A stretch of DNA of 64,000 nucleotides from Xylophilus rhododendri (GTDB lineage Bacteria; Pseudomonadota; Gammaproteobacteria; Burkholderiales; Burkholderiaceae_C), in assembly GCF_009906855.1 (NCBI RefSeq), contig NZ_CP047650.1, positions 5,766,001-5,830,000 of the forward strand. Direction: 5' to 3'. Below the pieces are notes generated by a model. That model made no database searches, was not told where the DNA came from, and saw only the letters and a program-made list of their open reading frames with translations. Positions 8,566 to 17,817 of the stretch are shown here, piece after piece; within the stretch, counting starts at the first letter, position 1, and each line of letters starts with the position of its first letter. A program made the translations under genes and the position numbers.

Positions 8566-9432
8566 TCAGCCGGCGTAGCGGCGCGATCGCTCCATCAGCT
8601 CGGGTGTGCCGACCACCGCGTTGAGCTGGTCGAAATCGAACATGCGCTCCTTCATCGGCGCAGTCGTGCCGGCGCTGCGCAGGCTGGCGTAGTACTGCTG
8701 CAGCTGATGCGCCGCGAATCGCGCGGTGCCGCCGGGAAAGATCACGATGCGGTAGCCGCGCGCGCCGAGTTCGTCGGCGCTCTGGATCGGCGTCTTGCCG
8801 CCTTCGACCATATTGGCCAGCATCGGCACCCGCGAGGAGAAGATGCCGCAGACGCGATCCATCTGCTCGGCGGTGTTCACGGCTTCGATGAAGAGCGCAT
8901 CGACCCCGCAGGCGAGATAGGCCTCGGCCCGCTCGATCGCCGCCTCCAGGCCTTCGACGGCCACCGCGTCGGTGCGCGCCAGGATGAGGGTGTCGGCGCT
9001 GTGCCGGGCGTCCAGCGCGGCGCGCAGCTTGCCGCACATCTCGGCGCTGGAGACCAGGCTCTTGTTCTCCAGGTGGCCGCAGCGCTTGGGAAAGGTCTGG
9101 TCCTCCAGCTGGATCATGGCCGCGCCGGCGCGCTCGAAATCGCGCACCGTGCGCTGCACGTTGATGGCGTTGCCGAAGCCGGTGTCGCCGTCCACGATCA
9201 CCGGAATGGCGATGCGGTCGGTGATGCGCTGCAGCACGTCCACCGCTTCCGAGGCCGTCGTCAGCCCCACGTCGGAGCGGCCGAACTGGCTGTACGCCAC
9301 GGCGCCGCCGGACAGGTAGACGGCTTCGAAGCCCGCCTGTTCGGCCAGCAGGGCGGTGAGGGCGTCGTAGACGCCGGGGGCCAGCAGGGCGGGGGCTTGC
9401 TGCAGGCGGGTCTTGAGTGCGGGAAATGGCAA
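8566..9432 (-). CDS. PEP mutase/isocitrate lyase-superfamily lyase (PrpB/oxaloacetate decarboxylase-like)
   Basis: A 288-aa TIM-barrel enzyme with the magnesium-site motif DGDTGFGN (residues 81-88) and the catalytic loop KRCGH (116-120, Cys118), which marks C-C lyases of the family rather than PEP mutase itself. It is first in the minus-strand operon that continues with a Bug receptor and a LigI-like hydrolase. Reactions possible in this family include cleavage of 2-methylisocitrate, dimethylmalate or oxaloacetate. A second family member lies at 45342-46244. The divergent LysR gene is its likely regulator. Confidence 0.8.
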   Translation of the reverse strand: MPFPALKTRLQQAPALLAPGVYDALTALLAEQAGFEAVYLSGGAVAYSQFGRSDVGLTTASEAVDVLQRITDRIAIPVIVDGDTGFGNAINVQRTVRDFERAGAAMIQLEDQTFPKRCGHLENKSLVSSAEMCGKLRAALDARHSADTLILARTDAVAVEGLEAAIERAEAYLACGVDALFIEAVNTAEQMDRVCGIFSSRVPMLANMVEGGKTPIQSADELGARGYRIVIFPGGTARFAAHQLQQYYASLRSAGTTAPMKERMFDFDQLNAVVGTPELMERSRRYAG

Positions 9433-9487
9433 GGCGAGTCCTCGGACGTTGTGCGTGAAGCGACTCTAAAGAAGGCAAAGGCGAAAT

Positions 9488-9503
9488 AAAATCGATTAGT
9501 TTT
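9488..9503. promoter_or_regulatory. Candidate LysR operator between lyase and LysR genes
   Basis: The 94-bp divergent gap between the lyase gene and lysR holds one AT-rich block, AAAATCGATTAGTTTT, with A4/T4 ends around a central ATCGAT. It is the only such block in the gap, and LysR proteins usually bind dyads of this kind between divergent genes. The symmetry is imperfect, so this is tentative. Confidence 0.3.
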
Positions 9504-9526
9504 CAGAAGCCAACCGAGAAATTCTG

Positions 9527-10411
9527 ATGAAGTGGGAAGCCTTCGCCACCCTGGACGCCGTGCTGCGCACCGGCACCCTGGCCGCCGCCGCCAAGGAGAC
9601 CAACCTGACGGCCGGCGCCGTCGGCCTGCAGATGAAGCAGCTGGAGGCCTTCGTCGGCCACCAGCTCTTCGACCGCTCCGGCCTGCAGGTCAAGCCGCTG
9701 CCATTGGCGGGACAGGTGGCGGCCATCATGCGCAGGGCGCAGGGGGAACTCGATGTGCTGCGGCGGCCGGCCAGCATCGTGCTGGAAGGGCCGCTGGAGC
9801 TGGGGGTGATCGAGTCGATGCAGCCGCTGCTGCTGCCCGGCGCCCTGCAGGCGCTGCGGCGCGCGCATCCGGGCCTGCGGGTGCATCCTCACCGGGGCAA
9901 GAGCGCGGAGCTGACCCATGCGGTCAAGGCCGGCAACCTGGATGCGGCGGTGGTGGCGCAGCCGGAGCAGGGCGCCTCCTCGCGACTGGACTGGCATGCG
10001 TTGATGCACTGCCCGCTGTCGCTGGTGGTGCCGCCGGATGCACCGGCGGGCGCCTCGCCGGCAGCGCTGTTCCAGCGCTACGAATGGATCCAGTACGACC
10101 GCGCCAGCATCGCCGGACGGCTGGCCGCCCGCTATCTGCAGAAGCACTTCAAGCCACGCGCCGGCGGGCTGGAGCTGGATGGCGTGCGGGCCGTGCTGGC
10201 CATGGTGAACGCGGGGCTGGGCCTGTCGATGGTGCAGCTGTCGGAGCCGGGCATCGCGCTGCCGTTTCCGGTGCGGGTGATCGCGCTGCCGCAGGCGCCG
10301 GTGATCCGCTTCTCGCTGGTCAGCCGCAGCGCCGACGCGCTCAGCCGGCCGCTGGCCGCCGTGCGGGAGGCGCTGGGCGAGGCGGCGCGCGAACGGGGCT
10401 TGCCGGGCTGA
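9527..10411 (+). CDS. LysR-family transcriptional regulator
   Basis: A 294-aa protein. The N-terminal winged helix is clear (FATLDAVLRTGTLAAAAKET, then LTAGAVGLQMKQLEAFVGHQ, residues about 5-50) and is followed by a periplasmic-binding-protein-like effector domain ending with VRAVLAMVNAGLGLSMVQL. It is transcribed away from the lyase/Bug/amidohydrolase operon, the usual arrangement for a LysR controlling its neighbour; the inducer would be that pathway's substrate. The recognition helix is unusually rich in Ala and Gly. Confidence 0.88.
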   Translation: MKWEAFATLDAVLRTGTLAAAAKETNLTAGAVGLQMKQLEAFVGHQLFDRSGLQVKPLPLAGQVAAIMRRAQGELDVLRRPASIVLEGPLELGVIESMQPLLLPGALQALRRAHPGLRVHPHRGKSAELTHAVKAGNLDAAVVAQPEQGASSRLDWHALMHCPLSLVVPPDAPAGASPAALFQRYEWIQYDRASIAGRLAARYLQKHFKPRAGGLELDGVRAVLAMVNAGLGLSMVQLSEPGIALPFPVRVIALPQAPVIRFSLVSRSADALSRPLAAVREALGEAARERGLPG

Positions 10412-10425
10412 GCGCGGGCGCGGCT

Positions 10426-11319
10426 TCAGTCCGGCTGCGGGTTGCGCTGGGCGAGCAGGGCACGTAATCGGCCGACCAGGTCGGCGCACGCACCTTCCAG
10501 CCGGTCCTCGGGCCGGCTCACGACGACCAGCGAACGCTCGATGCGCGGCTCCACCAGCACGGCCGTCTGCAGGTCGGCGACATCGGCGATCACTGAGGCG
10601 GTGAGCATGGTGGCGTAGGAGCCGGAACGCACCAGTGCCAGCGTGGCCTGCAGCGAATCCAGTTCCAGGGCGGGCGCCAGGGCGATGCCGTGACGGCGGA
10701 ATTCGCGCTCGATCAGCAGGCGCAGCGGGTTGTCCAGCGTGGGCAGCACCAATGGCAGCTTGGCGGCTTCGGCGCATCCGATCTCCGCTGCTGCCAGGCC
10801 CGGCCCGGCACGCCGTATCAGCCGCAAGGGCTCCGCCAGCAGATGTTCCATGCGCACGCGAGTTTCGCCATGGTCCACACCGACGATGGCGAAGTCGAGT
10901 TCGTGCTGGATGACCGCCTGCGTCAGCACCGCGCTATAGCCTTCGCGCACGGTGAGCTGCACGGCGGGATGGGCGGCCATGAAGTCGAGCAGCAGGTCCG
11001 ACAGCAAGCCGCTGCTCATCGAGGGCGGCAGTCCGACCACCAGCGGCGTGCGGGGCTCGTCGACATCGCCACCGAAGGCCGCGGTGAGTTCATCGGCCTG
11101 GCGCAGCAGCGCCTTGCAGCGGGCATAGAGCGCATCGGCCAGCGGCGTCGGCGCCACGCCCAGGGGCGTGCGTTCGAACAAATGGATGTCGCGCATGCTC
11201 TCCAGCTGCCGGATCATCGCGCTGACGGCCGACTGCACCACATGCAGTCGCACCGATGCCCGGGTGAAGCTGCGCTCCTCGTAGACGGCGACGAAGCAGC
11301 GGATCTGGCGCAGTTCCAA
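10426..11319 (-). CDS. LysR-family transcriptional regulator (TTG start)
   Basis: A 297-aa LysR protein starting LELRQIRCFVAVYEERSFTR, with helix-turn-helix to about residue 60 and effector domain PLVVGLPPSMSSGLLSDLLL onward. The frame stays open far upstream, but homology begins at the Leu of a TTG at 11317-11319. Only a poor GGAA lies before it, so translation may depend on the upstream gene, another LysR whose stop is 19 nt away. The two probably form an operon divergent from hyuB. Confidence 0.82.
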   Translation of the reverse strand: MELRQIRCFVAVYEERSFTRASVRLHVVQSAVSAMIRQLESMRDIHLFERTPLGVAPTPLADALYARCKALLRQADELTAAFGGDVDEPRTPLVVGLPPSMSSGLLSDLLLDFMAAHPAVQLTVREGYSAVLTQAVIQHELDFAIVGVDHGETRVRMEHLLAEPLRLIRRAGPGLAAAEIGCAEAAKLPLVLPTLDNPLRLLIEREFRRHGIALAPALELDSLQATLALVRSGSYATMLTASVIADVADLQTAVLVEPRIERSLVVVSRPEDRLEGACADLVGRLRALLAQRNPQPD

Positions 11320-11338
11320 GTTCGGTTCCGCCGCGTGC

Positions 11339-12262
11339 TTATCCGTGGGCGCCGTCGAGCGATCGCAGCAGGGTCTGCTGCATGCGCCGCGTGAACCACT
11401 GCTCCGCGGCGCTGTGCACATGGCCCTTGCGGCTGAGCACGCCCACCGTATGCACGATGCGCGGCTCGACGATGCGCGAGGCATGGCGCGACGGCACGGG
11501 CGCCTGGCTGCGCAGCACCGAGCCCGGCAGCACCGTGGCCCATCCGGGCCGGCCGGCGATGTCCAGCAGGGTGCTGACCGAATCGGCCTCCAGTCCGCAG
11601 ACCAGCGAAAGCCCCATGTGGCCGGCGATGGTCCGCAGGGTGCGCTGCACACCGTCGGCCGCAGGCGGCAAGGCCAGCTTGTAGGCGGCCAGTTCGCACA
11701 GCGGTGTCTGGCCGCCGCCATGGCCGTCCAGCGGGGGCGAGCCGGTCACCAGATAGACCGGCTCGGCCGCCAGGGTGCGCAGTTCGGTGCTGGCACTGAG
11801 CGGCGCGGCATCGACATCGACGATGGCGAAGTCGACCTTGCGCGACTCCACCCAGCCGGCGAGCTGGGCGGTGTCGCCCTCGCGCAGGCTGATCTTCAGC
11901 TGCGGATGGGAGTCGTGCAGCGGCAGCACCTCGTGCGGCACCACGGTGCGGCCCAGCAGCGGCGACACCCCGATGCTGATGCCCTGCGGCGCGCACAGGG
12001 CGGGGTCGGCCAGCAGCAGGTCGATCCGGTGCGTCTGCAGCAGCAGCGCAAGGCACTCGGGGTAGAGGCGTTCGGCATGCGGCGTCGGCACGAAGCCCCG
12101 GCTGTCGCGTTCGAACAGATCCATGCCGCAGGAATCCTCGAAGCGGCGCAGCTGCATGCTGACGGCCGGTTGCCCCAGCTTCAGGCGTTGCGCGGCCTGG
12201 GTCACGCTCCTCTCTTCGAAGAGCGCCACAAAACACTCGATGGCCTTCAGGCTGAACTGCAT
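11339..12262 (-). CDS. LysR-family transcriptional regulator, divergent from hyuB
   Basis: A 307-aa LysR protein (MQFSLKAIECFVALFEERSV; HTH residues about 4-60; effector domain from GISIGVSPLLGRTVVPHEVL). I chose the ATG at 12262 because a GGAG lies 6 nt upstream; the frame is open to 12391, but that extension is not LysR-like. It is first of two tandem LysR genes and lies 143 bp from the start of hyuB on the opposite strand. It is therefore the best candidate regulator of the hyuBA-TRAP operon. The intergenic gap holds a CACGTG inside a GTGC...GCAC dyad. Confidence 0.85.
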   Translation of the reverse strand: MQFSLKAIECFVALFEERSVTQAAQRLKLGQPAVSMQLRRFEDSCGMDLFERDSRGFVPTPHAERLYPECLALLLQTHRIDLLLADPALCAPQGISIGVSPLLGRTVVPHEVLPLHDSHPQLKISLREGDTAQLAGWVESRKVDFAIVDVDAAPLSASTELRTLAAEPVYLVTGSPPLDGHGGGQTPLCELAAYKLALPPAADGVQRTLRTIAGHMGLSLVCGLEADSVSTLLDIAGRPGWATVLPGSVLRSQAPVPSRHASRIVEPRIVHTVGVLSRKGHVHSAAEQWFTRRMQQTLLRSLDGAHG

Positions 12263-12405
12263 CCGGAACTCCGCTCGCAAAGCCCGTGCCACGTGCAGGC
12301 ACCACGCGGCCGCATCACGTCGTGTGAAGTGGGCATCGAACAGTATTGCTTGTTGCGGCTTCGGGGTCGCGCCGATAGTCCATCGCATCACTCACCTGAC
12401 GGCGT

Positions 12406-14235
12406 ATGGACCAGCAAACCACCACCTCTCTCGATCTGTACGACATGCTCGTACTGCGGCGGCGCTTCGAGGCGACCATCCGCGAAATGGCCAACACCCT
12501 GTTCCGTGCGGGCCGCTCCGGCGTGCTCAACACGGCGCACGATTTCTCCTGCAGCGTGACCGATGCCAAGCTGCAGACGGTGAGCGCGGCGGTCGGCGTG
12601 CCGATCCACGTGGGCAGCATCCACCTGGTGCCGCGCGCGGTGGTCGACAAGTTCGGCACCGACGTGCATCCCGGCGACTGCTTCGCCAACAACAGCAGCT
12701 ACCACGGCAACACCCACTGCGCCGACCTGACCCTGTGCAGCCCGGTGTTCGTGGGCGGCAAGCTGCTCTTTTATTCGATCGCCCGGGCGCATCTGGCCGA
12801 TGTCGGTTTTCCCGTGCCCACCACCTACGGCCCGGACTCGCGCGACTACTACCAGGAAGGCCTGATGCTGCCCTGCGTGCGCATCCAGCGCGATGGCAGG
12901 GACGTGCAGGAAGTCATCGACATCTGCAAAGCCAACATCCGGGCGCCCGAACAGTTCTACGGCGATTACCTGGCCATCCTGGCCGCGGTGCGCACCGGCG
13001 AGAAACGCCTGCAGGCGATCGCCGAGGCCTACGGGGCCGATGCCATCGTCGAGTTCCTGGACCGCTACCAGGCCTACGGCGAATCGATGATGGCCGACGC
13101 CATCCGCGGCCTGCCCGGCGGCAAGGTCGCCCGCGAGGTGCGCTACGACTCCGACCTGCCGCAGTATCCCCAGGGCATACCGGTGCGCGCCAGCATGGAG
13201 ATCGATCCGGCCGAAGGCCGGCTCACCATCGATCTGCGCGACAACGTGGACAACCTGCCGCTGGGCATCAACATGTCCGAGGCCACGGTGGTCGGCAGCT
13301 GCTACAGCGCGGTGATGAGCATGATCGGCAAGGATGTGCCGCGCTGCTCCGGCGCCTTCCGCCGCATCGACATCCTGATGCGCGAGGGCGCTGCGGTCGG
13401 CAAGCCGCGTTTCCCCGCGGCGACCTCGGCGGCCACCACCAATCTCACCCACATCCTCACCTCGCACCTGCAGGCGCTGTTCGCCGATTTCCGTGCGGAC
13501 CTGGGCGCGGCCTATTCCACCATCGGCCAGCCGGCCTCGGCGCCCTGCATCAGCGGCGAGGACTCGCGTAAGGGCGGCAAGTCCTTCTACAACCAGATCA
13601 TCCTGGGCTTCTGGAGCGGGCCGGCGCTGCATGGCCACGACGGTTGGCTGACCTTCGGCAGCGCGGGTGCCCAGGGAATGATCGCGCAGTCGAGCGTCGA
13701 AGTGGTCGAACAGCAGCAGCCGGTGCTGGTCGAGAAGCTGGAGATCCGCATCGACTCTGGCGGCGCCGGCCAGTGGCGCGGCAGCCCGGGTTCGGAATGC
13801 ATCATCCGCAGCCGCAAGGACACGCTGCGCCTCATGGCCACCAGCGCCGGCCGCGACCATCCGCCGCCGGGCGTGCTGGGCGGCGGCCATGGCGGCGGCA
13901 ACTGGGCCTGGAAGATCGATGCCGAGGGGCAGCGCAGCGTATTGCCGGTCTCGATGGACACCACCATCGGCCCGGGCGAGGCCATGGTGTCCTACGGCTG
14001 CGGCGGCGGCGGTTTCGGCGCTCCCAGCCAGCGCGACCCGGCCCTGGTGGCACGCGATGTGCAGGACGGCTGGGTCAGCCACGACGCCGCCCGCGCCGTG
14101 TACGGCGTGGTGCTGAAGGATCGCCAGCCCGGCACCGTCGACATGCCAGCCACCCGCGCCCTGCGCGACTCCCTCGCCGCGGCAGAGTCCACCGACGCCC
14201 CCCGCGCCGCCATCCCCACCCCCATCCTCGCCTGA
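12406..14235 (+). CDS. hyuB: Hydantoinase B/oxoprolinase-family subunit
   Basis: A 609-aa protein of the HyuB family: YDMLVLRRRFEATIREMANT at the start, FGTDVHPGDCFANNSSYHGN near 80-100 (metal-site type histidines), a late MIAQSSVEVVEQQQPVLVEK and the closing glycine-rich YGCGGGGFGAP. HyuB pairs with HyuA to hydrolyse or carboxylate cyclic amides, oxoprolines or ketones using ATP. Here B precedes A, with 5 nt between them; many clusters have A first. It opens the operon that continues through TRAP genes to an SDR. Substrate unknown; N-methylhydantoin-like and 5-oxoproline-like compounds are family precedents. Confidence 0.87.
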   Translation: MDQQTTTSLDLYDMLVLRRRFEATIREMANTLFRAGRSGVLNTAHDFSCSVTDAKLQTVSAAVGVPIHVGSIHLVPRAVVDKFGTDVHPGDCFANNSSYHGNTHCADLTLCSPVFVGGKLLFYSIARAHLADVGFPVPTTYGPDSRDYYQEGLMLPCVRIQRDGRDVQEVIDICKANIRAPEQFYGDYLAILAAVRTGEKRLQAIAEAYGADAIVEFLDRYQAYGESMMADAIRGLPGGKVAREVRYDSDLPQYPQGIPVRASMEIDPAEGRLTIDLRDNVDNLPLGINMSEATVVGSCYSAVMSMIGKDVPRCSGAFRRIDILMREGAAVGKPRFPAATSAATTNLTHILTSHLQALFADFRADLGAAYSTIGQPASAPCISGEDSRKGGKSFYNQIILGFWSGPALHGHDGWLTFGSAGAQGMIAQSSVEVVEQQQPVLVEKLEIRIDSGGAGQWRGSPGSECIIRSRKDTLRLMATSAGRDHPPPGVLGGGHGGGNWAWKIDAEGQRSVLPVSMDTTIGPGEAMVSYGCGGGGFGAPSQRDPALVARDVQDGWVSHDAARAVYGVVLKDRQPGTVDMPATRALRDSLAAAESTDAPRAAIPTPILA

Positions 14236-14240
14236 ACACC

Positions 14241-16331
14241 ATGAGCTTCGAAATCGCAGTCGATGTCGGCGGCACCTTCACCGATCTGGTGCTCCGCCAG
14301 CCCGGACAGGAAACCCGGCACTACAAATCGTCCTCCACCGCCCGCATCGAGGAGGGCATCCTCAGCGGCATCGGCATCATCGCCGCCGACCTCGGCCTGG
14401 AACGCCAGCAGCTGCTGGAGCGCTGCAGCGACTTCGCCTGCGGCACCACCGCGGCGACCAACGCGGTGCTCGAAGGCAAGGGCGCCCGCACCGCGCTGCT
14501 GTGCACCGAGGGCTTTCGCGACACCTTGCTGATCCGCGAAGGCACGCGCCACGATGTGCTCGACCTGTATGTGGACTACCCCCAGCCCTATGTGCCGCGC
14601 CACCTCACCCACGGCATACGCGAACGCGTCAACGCCGAGGGCGGCGTGGAGATCCCGGTGGATGCCGAACAGGTGCGCGCCGTGGCCCGCCAGCTGCGTG
14701 AGCAGGGCGTGGAAGCGGTCGCGGTCTGCCTGCTGTGGTCCTTCCTGCGGCCCGACCATGAAGAGCTGGTCGGCAAGCTGGTGGCGGCCGAACTGCCCGG
14801 CGTGCCGATCAGCCTCAGCCACCAGGTCAACCCCACGCTGCGCGAATACCGGCGGGCATCGGCGGTATCGCTGGACGCATCGCTCAAGCCCATCGTGCGC
14901 GACCGCATCGGCAAGCTGGAGAGTTCGCTGCGCCAGGCGGGCTTCGCCGGCAACCTGAGCTTCGTCACCTCCAACGGCGGCCGGGCCTCTTCGGAAGAGG
15001 TGATGGGCAAGCCGGTCTACCTGTGCCTGTCGGGCCCTTCGGCGGCGCCGCGTGCGGCCAGCAGCCTGGCCCAGGCCGGCGCGCGGGACAGCCGCGACGT
15101 GATCGCCGTGGACATGGGCGGCACCAGCTTCGATGTGAGCATCGTGGTCGGCGGCCGCATTCCGACCCACCGCGAAGGCGTGATCGACGGCCACATGTTC
15201 GGCGTGCCCTCGGTGGACGTGAAGACCATAGGCGCCGGCGGCGGCTCGATCGCCCGGGTGGATGCGGGCGGCTTCATCCATGTGGGGCCGCACAGCGCCG
15301 GCGCCTTCCCCGGCCCCGCCTGCTACGGCCGCGGCGGCACGCTGCCCACGGTGACCGATGCCAACCTGGCGCGCGGCCTGCTCAATCCGCACAACTTCGC
15401 CGGCGGACAGTTCGCCCTGTCGGTGGAGAACGCGCGGCGAGCCATCGAGGAGCATGTGGCCGGCCCCCTGGGCCTGAGCGTGGAAGACGCGGCCAGCCTG
15501 ATCGGCCTGGCGGCCGAGCAGAGCATGGTGGCGGCCATCGAGGACATCACCGTGCGGCGCGGCATCGATGCGCGGCGTTTCGTGATGGTCTCGGGCGGCG
15601 CCGCCGGCGGCCTGCACTCGGCCGAGATCGCCCGCGAGATGGGCATGGGCACCGTGCTGTTCCCGCAGGCCTCGGGTGTGCTGAGCGCCTACGGCATCGC
15701 CATCGGCGACTTCAGCTTCAACTTCACCCGCAGCTTCTACGCCATCTCCTCGGCCTTCAATTTCGAGGGCCTGGGCATCGTGCTCGAAGGCCTGGTGGCC
15801 GAAGGGCGCTCCTTCCTGGAACGCATGCAGGTGCCGGCGCAACGCCAGCGCCTGGCGTTCTCGGTGCAGGCGCGATATGCCGGGCAGATCTGGGAGATCA
15901 CCCTGCCGCTGGACGGCGAGCGCCTGCAGGGCGAGGCCGCGCTGGCCGCACTGGTGGCGCGTTTCCATGCGCTGCACGAACAGCTCTACGCGGTGCGGGC
16001 CGAACACGATGCGGTCGAATTCATCGAATGGGACCTGCTGGCCGTGGGCGAGCGGCCGGCGCTGTCGCTGGTCGAGCCCGAGCCCGTCGGCGCCGATGCC
16101 ACGGCGCGGGCGCGCGAGTTGCGCACCGTCTCGCTGGGCCGGCCGGCGCGGCCGATCCAGGTGCCGGTGTACGAACGCGCCGCACTGTTCGCCGGCGCCG
16201 TGCTGCCCGGCCCGGCGCTGGTCGAGGACCCGCTGTTCACCTGCCTGATTCCCGAGGCCTGCACCGGCCGCTACACGGCCGACCGCACCCTCATCGTCGA
16301 CATCCACCCCCTTGCCCCGCAACGCCACTAG
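14241..16331 (+). CDS. hyuA: Hydantoinase A/oxoprolinase-family ATP-binding subunit
   Basis: A 696-aa protein with the ASKHA-type phosphate loop VDVGGTFTDLVL (residues about 7-18), a second loop DVIAVDMGGTSFDVSIVVGG near 285-305 and GAGGGSIARVDAGG near 333. These are the marks of HyuA/OplA ATPase subunits, also shared with acetone and acetophenone carboxylases. It follows hyuB by 5 nt and is followed 9 nt later by dctP, whose GGAG ribosome site directly follows the hyuA stop. The pair most probably performs the first chemical step on the compound imported by the TRAP system. Confidence 0.9.
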   Translation: MSFEIAVDVGGTFTDLVLRQPGQETRHYKSSSTARIEEGILSGIGIIAADLGLERQQLLERCSDFACGTTAATNAVLEGKGARTALLCTEGFRDTLLIREGTRHDVLDLYVDYPQPYVPRHLTHGIRERVNAEGGVEIPVDAEQVRAVARQLREQGVEAVAVCLLWSFLRPDHEELVGKLVAAELPGVPISLSHQVNPTLREYRRASAVSLDASLKPIVRDRIGKLESSLRQAGFAGNLSFVTSNGGRASSEEVMGKPVYLCLSGPSAAPRAASSLAQAGARDSRDVIAVDMGGTSFDVSIVVGGRIPTHREGVIDGHMFGVPSVDVKTIGAGGGSIARVDAGGFIHVGPHSAGAFPGPACYGRGGTLPTVTDANLARGLLNPHNFAGGQFALSVENARRAIEEHVAGPLGLSVEDAASLIGLAAEQSMVAAIEDITVRRGIDARRFVMVSGGAAGGLHSAEIAREMGMGTVLFPQASGVLSAYGIAIGDFSFNFTRSFYAISSAFNFEGLGIVLEGLVAEGRSFLERMQVPAQRQRLAFSVQARYAGQIWEITLPLDGERLQGEAALAALVARFHALHEQLYAVRAEHDAVEFIEWDLLAVGERPALSLVEPEPVGADATARARELRTVSLGRPARPIQVPVYERAALFAGAVLPGPALVEDPLFTCLIPEACTGRYTADRTLIVDIHPLAPQRH

Positions 16332-16340
16332 GAGCGCACC

Positions 16341-17327
16341 ATGAAACTCTCAATCCTCAGGCGACTCGCCGTGGGCGCCGTGGCCCTTGCGCTCGGCTCG
16401 GCCGCCGCAGCGGCCACCTACACCGTCAAGCTGGCGCATGCCGCGGGCGAGCAGACGACTTTCAACCGCTCTATGCAGAAGTTCGCCGACGAGGTCCGGC
16501 AGAAGAGCCAGGGACAGATCGACATCAAGGTCTTCCACAGCAGCCAGCTCGGCGGGGAGCGCGACTACGTCGAAGGCCTGCAGCTGGGCAGCGTCGAGTT
16601 CGCGGCCGTCACCACCAGCACCATGGGCTCCTTCGAGCCGCGCATGTCGGTGTTCAGCCTGCCCTTTCTCTTTCGTTCGCCCGAGCATTTCGATGCGGTG
16701 GTGGACGGCCCCATCGGCACCGAGATCGCCGGCCGTCTCACGGCCAAGGGCATGCGGGTACTGGGCTATACCGACATGGGCTCGCGCTACATCCACAACA
16801 GCCGCCATCCGGTGAAGACGCCGGCCGACCTGGCCAACCTGAAGATGCGGGTGCCGCAGGACAACGTGCCGCTGGAGACCTATGCCGCCCTGGGCGCGCG
16901 GGCCGTGCCCATGGCCTGGCCCGAGGTGTATTCGGCGGTCAAGCAGGGCGTGATCGACGGCCTGGACAACGCGCTCATCTTCTACGAGGCCTCTGGCGTG
17001 TACGAAGGCGCGCCTTATCTCACCTATGGCGTGCCGATCTTCCAGTCCACCGGCCTGCTGATGGTCTCCGAGAGCTTCTACCGCAAGCTGCCCGATCCGC
17101 TGAAGAAGGTTGTGAGCGACGCCGCCCGCGACATGATCCCGGAACAGCGCCGCAGCTTTCGCGCCGACAGCAGCGCGGCGCTGGAACGCCTCAAGTCCAA
17201 GGGCGTGAAGGTGGAGCTGGCCGACCCCGCGCCCTTCGCCGCCAAGGCCGCGCCGGTGTGGAACAAGTTCGCGGCGCAGGTCGGCGGCCGCCAGGTCATC
17301 GACGCGATCGACAACACCGGCCGCTGA
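16341..17327 (+). CDS. dctP: TRAP transporter periplasmic receptor, DctP family
   Basis: A 328-aa secreted protein (signal MKLSILRRLAVGAVALALGS, cleaved in the Ala run) with DctP marks: YTVKLAHAAGEQTTFNRSMQ, GGERDYVEGLQLGSVEFAAV, the central MGSRYIHNSRHPVKTPADL with the carboxylate-binding Arg region, LKMRVPQDN, and WPEVYSAVKQGVIDGLDN. It binds the solute and delivers it to DctQM encoded just downstream. The GGAG site is 6 nt before the ATG. The ligand is probably an organic acid or ureide linked to hyuBA. Confidence 0.92.
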   Translation: MKLSILRRLAVGAVALALGSAAAAATYTVKLAHAAGEQTTFNRSMQKFADEVRQKSQGQIDIKVFHSSQLGGERDYVEGLQLGSVEFAAVTTSTMGSFEPRMSVFSLPFLFRSPEHFDAVVDGPIGTEIAGRLTAKGMRVLGYTDMGSRYIHNSRHPVKTPADLANLKMRVPQDNVPLETYAALGARAVPMAWPEVYSAVKQGVIDGLDNALIFYEASGVYEGAPYLTYGVPIFQSTGLLMVSESFYRKLPDPLKKVVSDAARDMIPEQRRSFRADSSAALERLKSKGVKVELADPAPFAAKAAPVWNKFAAQVGGRQVIDAIDNTGR

Positions 17328-17337
17328 GGACAAAGCC

Positions 17338-17817
17338 GTGATATCCAGACTCAAGACCTTCGTCTTCACCACCCTGACGCTGGTGCTGCTGCTGTGCGTG
17401 TTCGGCCAGGTGCTGCTGCGCTACCTCACCGACGCGCCCATCGCCTGGACCGAGGAACTCTCGCGCTACACCTTCATCTGGCTGGTGATGCTGGGTGCGG
17501 CAGAGGGCTCCTACCGCGCCGGCCATTTCGCCATCGACCTGGTCACGCGCCGACTCGAAGGACGCGCGGCCCGCGGCTACCGCGCCTTCCTGGCCGGGCT
17601 CGAAGGCGTGGCCTACGCCGTGCTGGCCTATTCGGGCGCCGTGCTGCTGCCCATCGTGGCCGGACAGACCTCGATCACCCTCGGCGTGCCCTTGACCGTG
17701 GCCTATGCCGCGATACCCGTCGGCTTCGCGCTGATGGCGCTGGTCTCCTGGGTGCGCTGCGCCCGCTATTTCACCGCCCGTGCTACGGCCGGCTTCACCG
17801 AGGAACTCGCATCATGA
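17338..17817 (+). CDS. dctQ: TRAP transporter small membrane subunit, DctQ family
   Basis: A 159-aa four-helix membrane protein. The typical DctQ signature is present: FGQVLLRYLTDAPIAWTEEL followed by SRYTFIWLVMLGAAEGSYRA. The start is a GTG at 17338 with GAGGA 7 nt upstream. The stop overlaps the dctM start (ATGA). DctQ is needed with DctM for sodium-driven uptake; its position between P and M is standard. Confidence 0.9.
   Translation: MISRLKTFVFTTLTLVLLLCVFGQVLLRYLTDAPIAWTEELSRYTFIWLVMLGAAEGSYRAGHFAIDLVTRRLEGRAARGYRAFLAGLEGVAYAVLAYSGAVLLPIVAGQTSITLGVPLTVAYAAIPVGFALMALVSWVRCARYFTARATAGFTEELAS

Noticed and set aside
9653..10411. Whether the first LysR gene is truncated
   Set aside because: Its 294-aa length, HTH and effector domain are complete and normal for the family.
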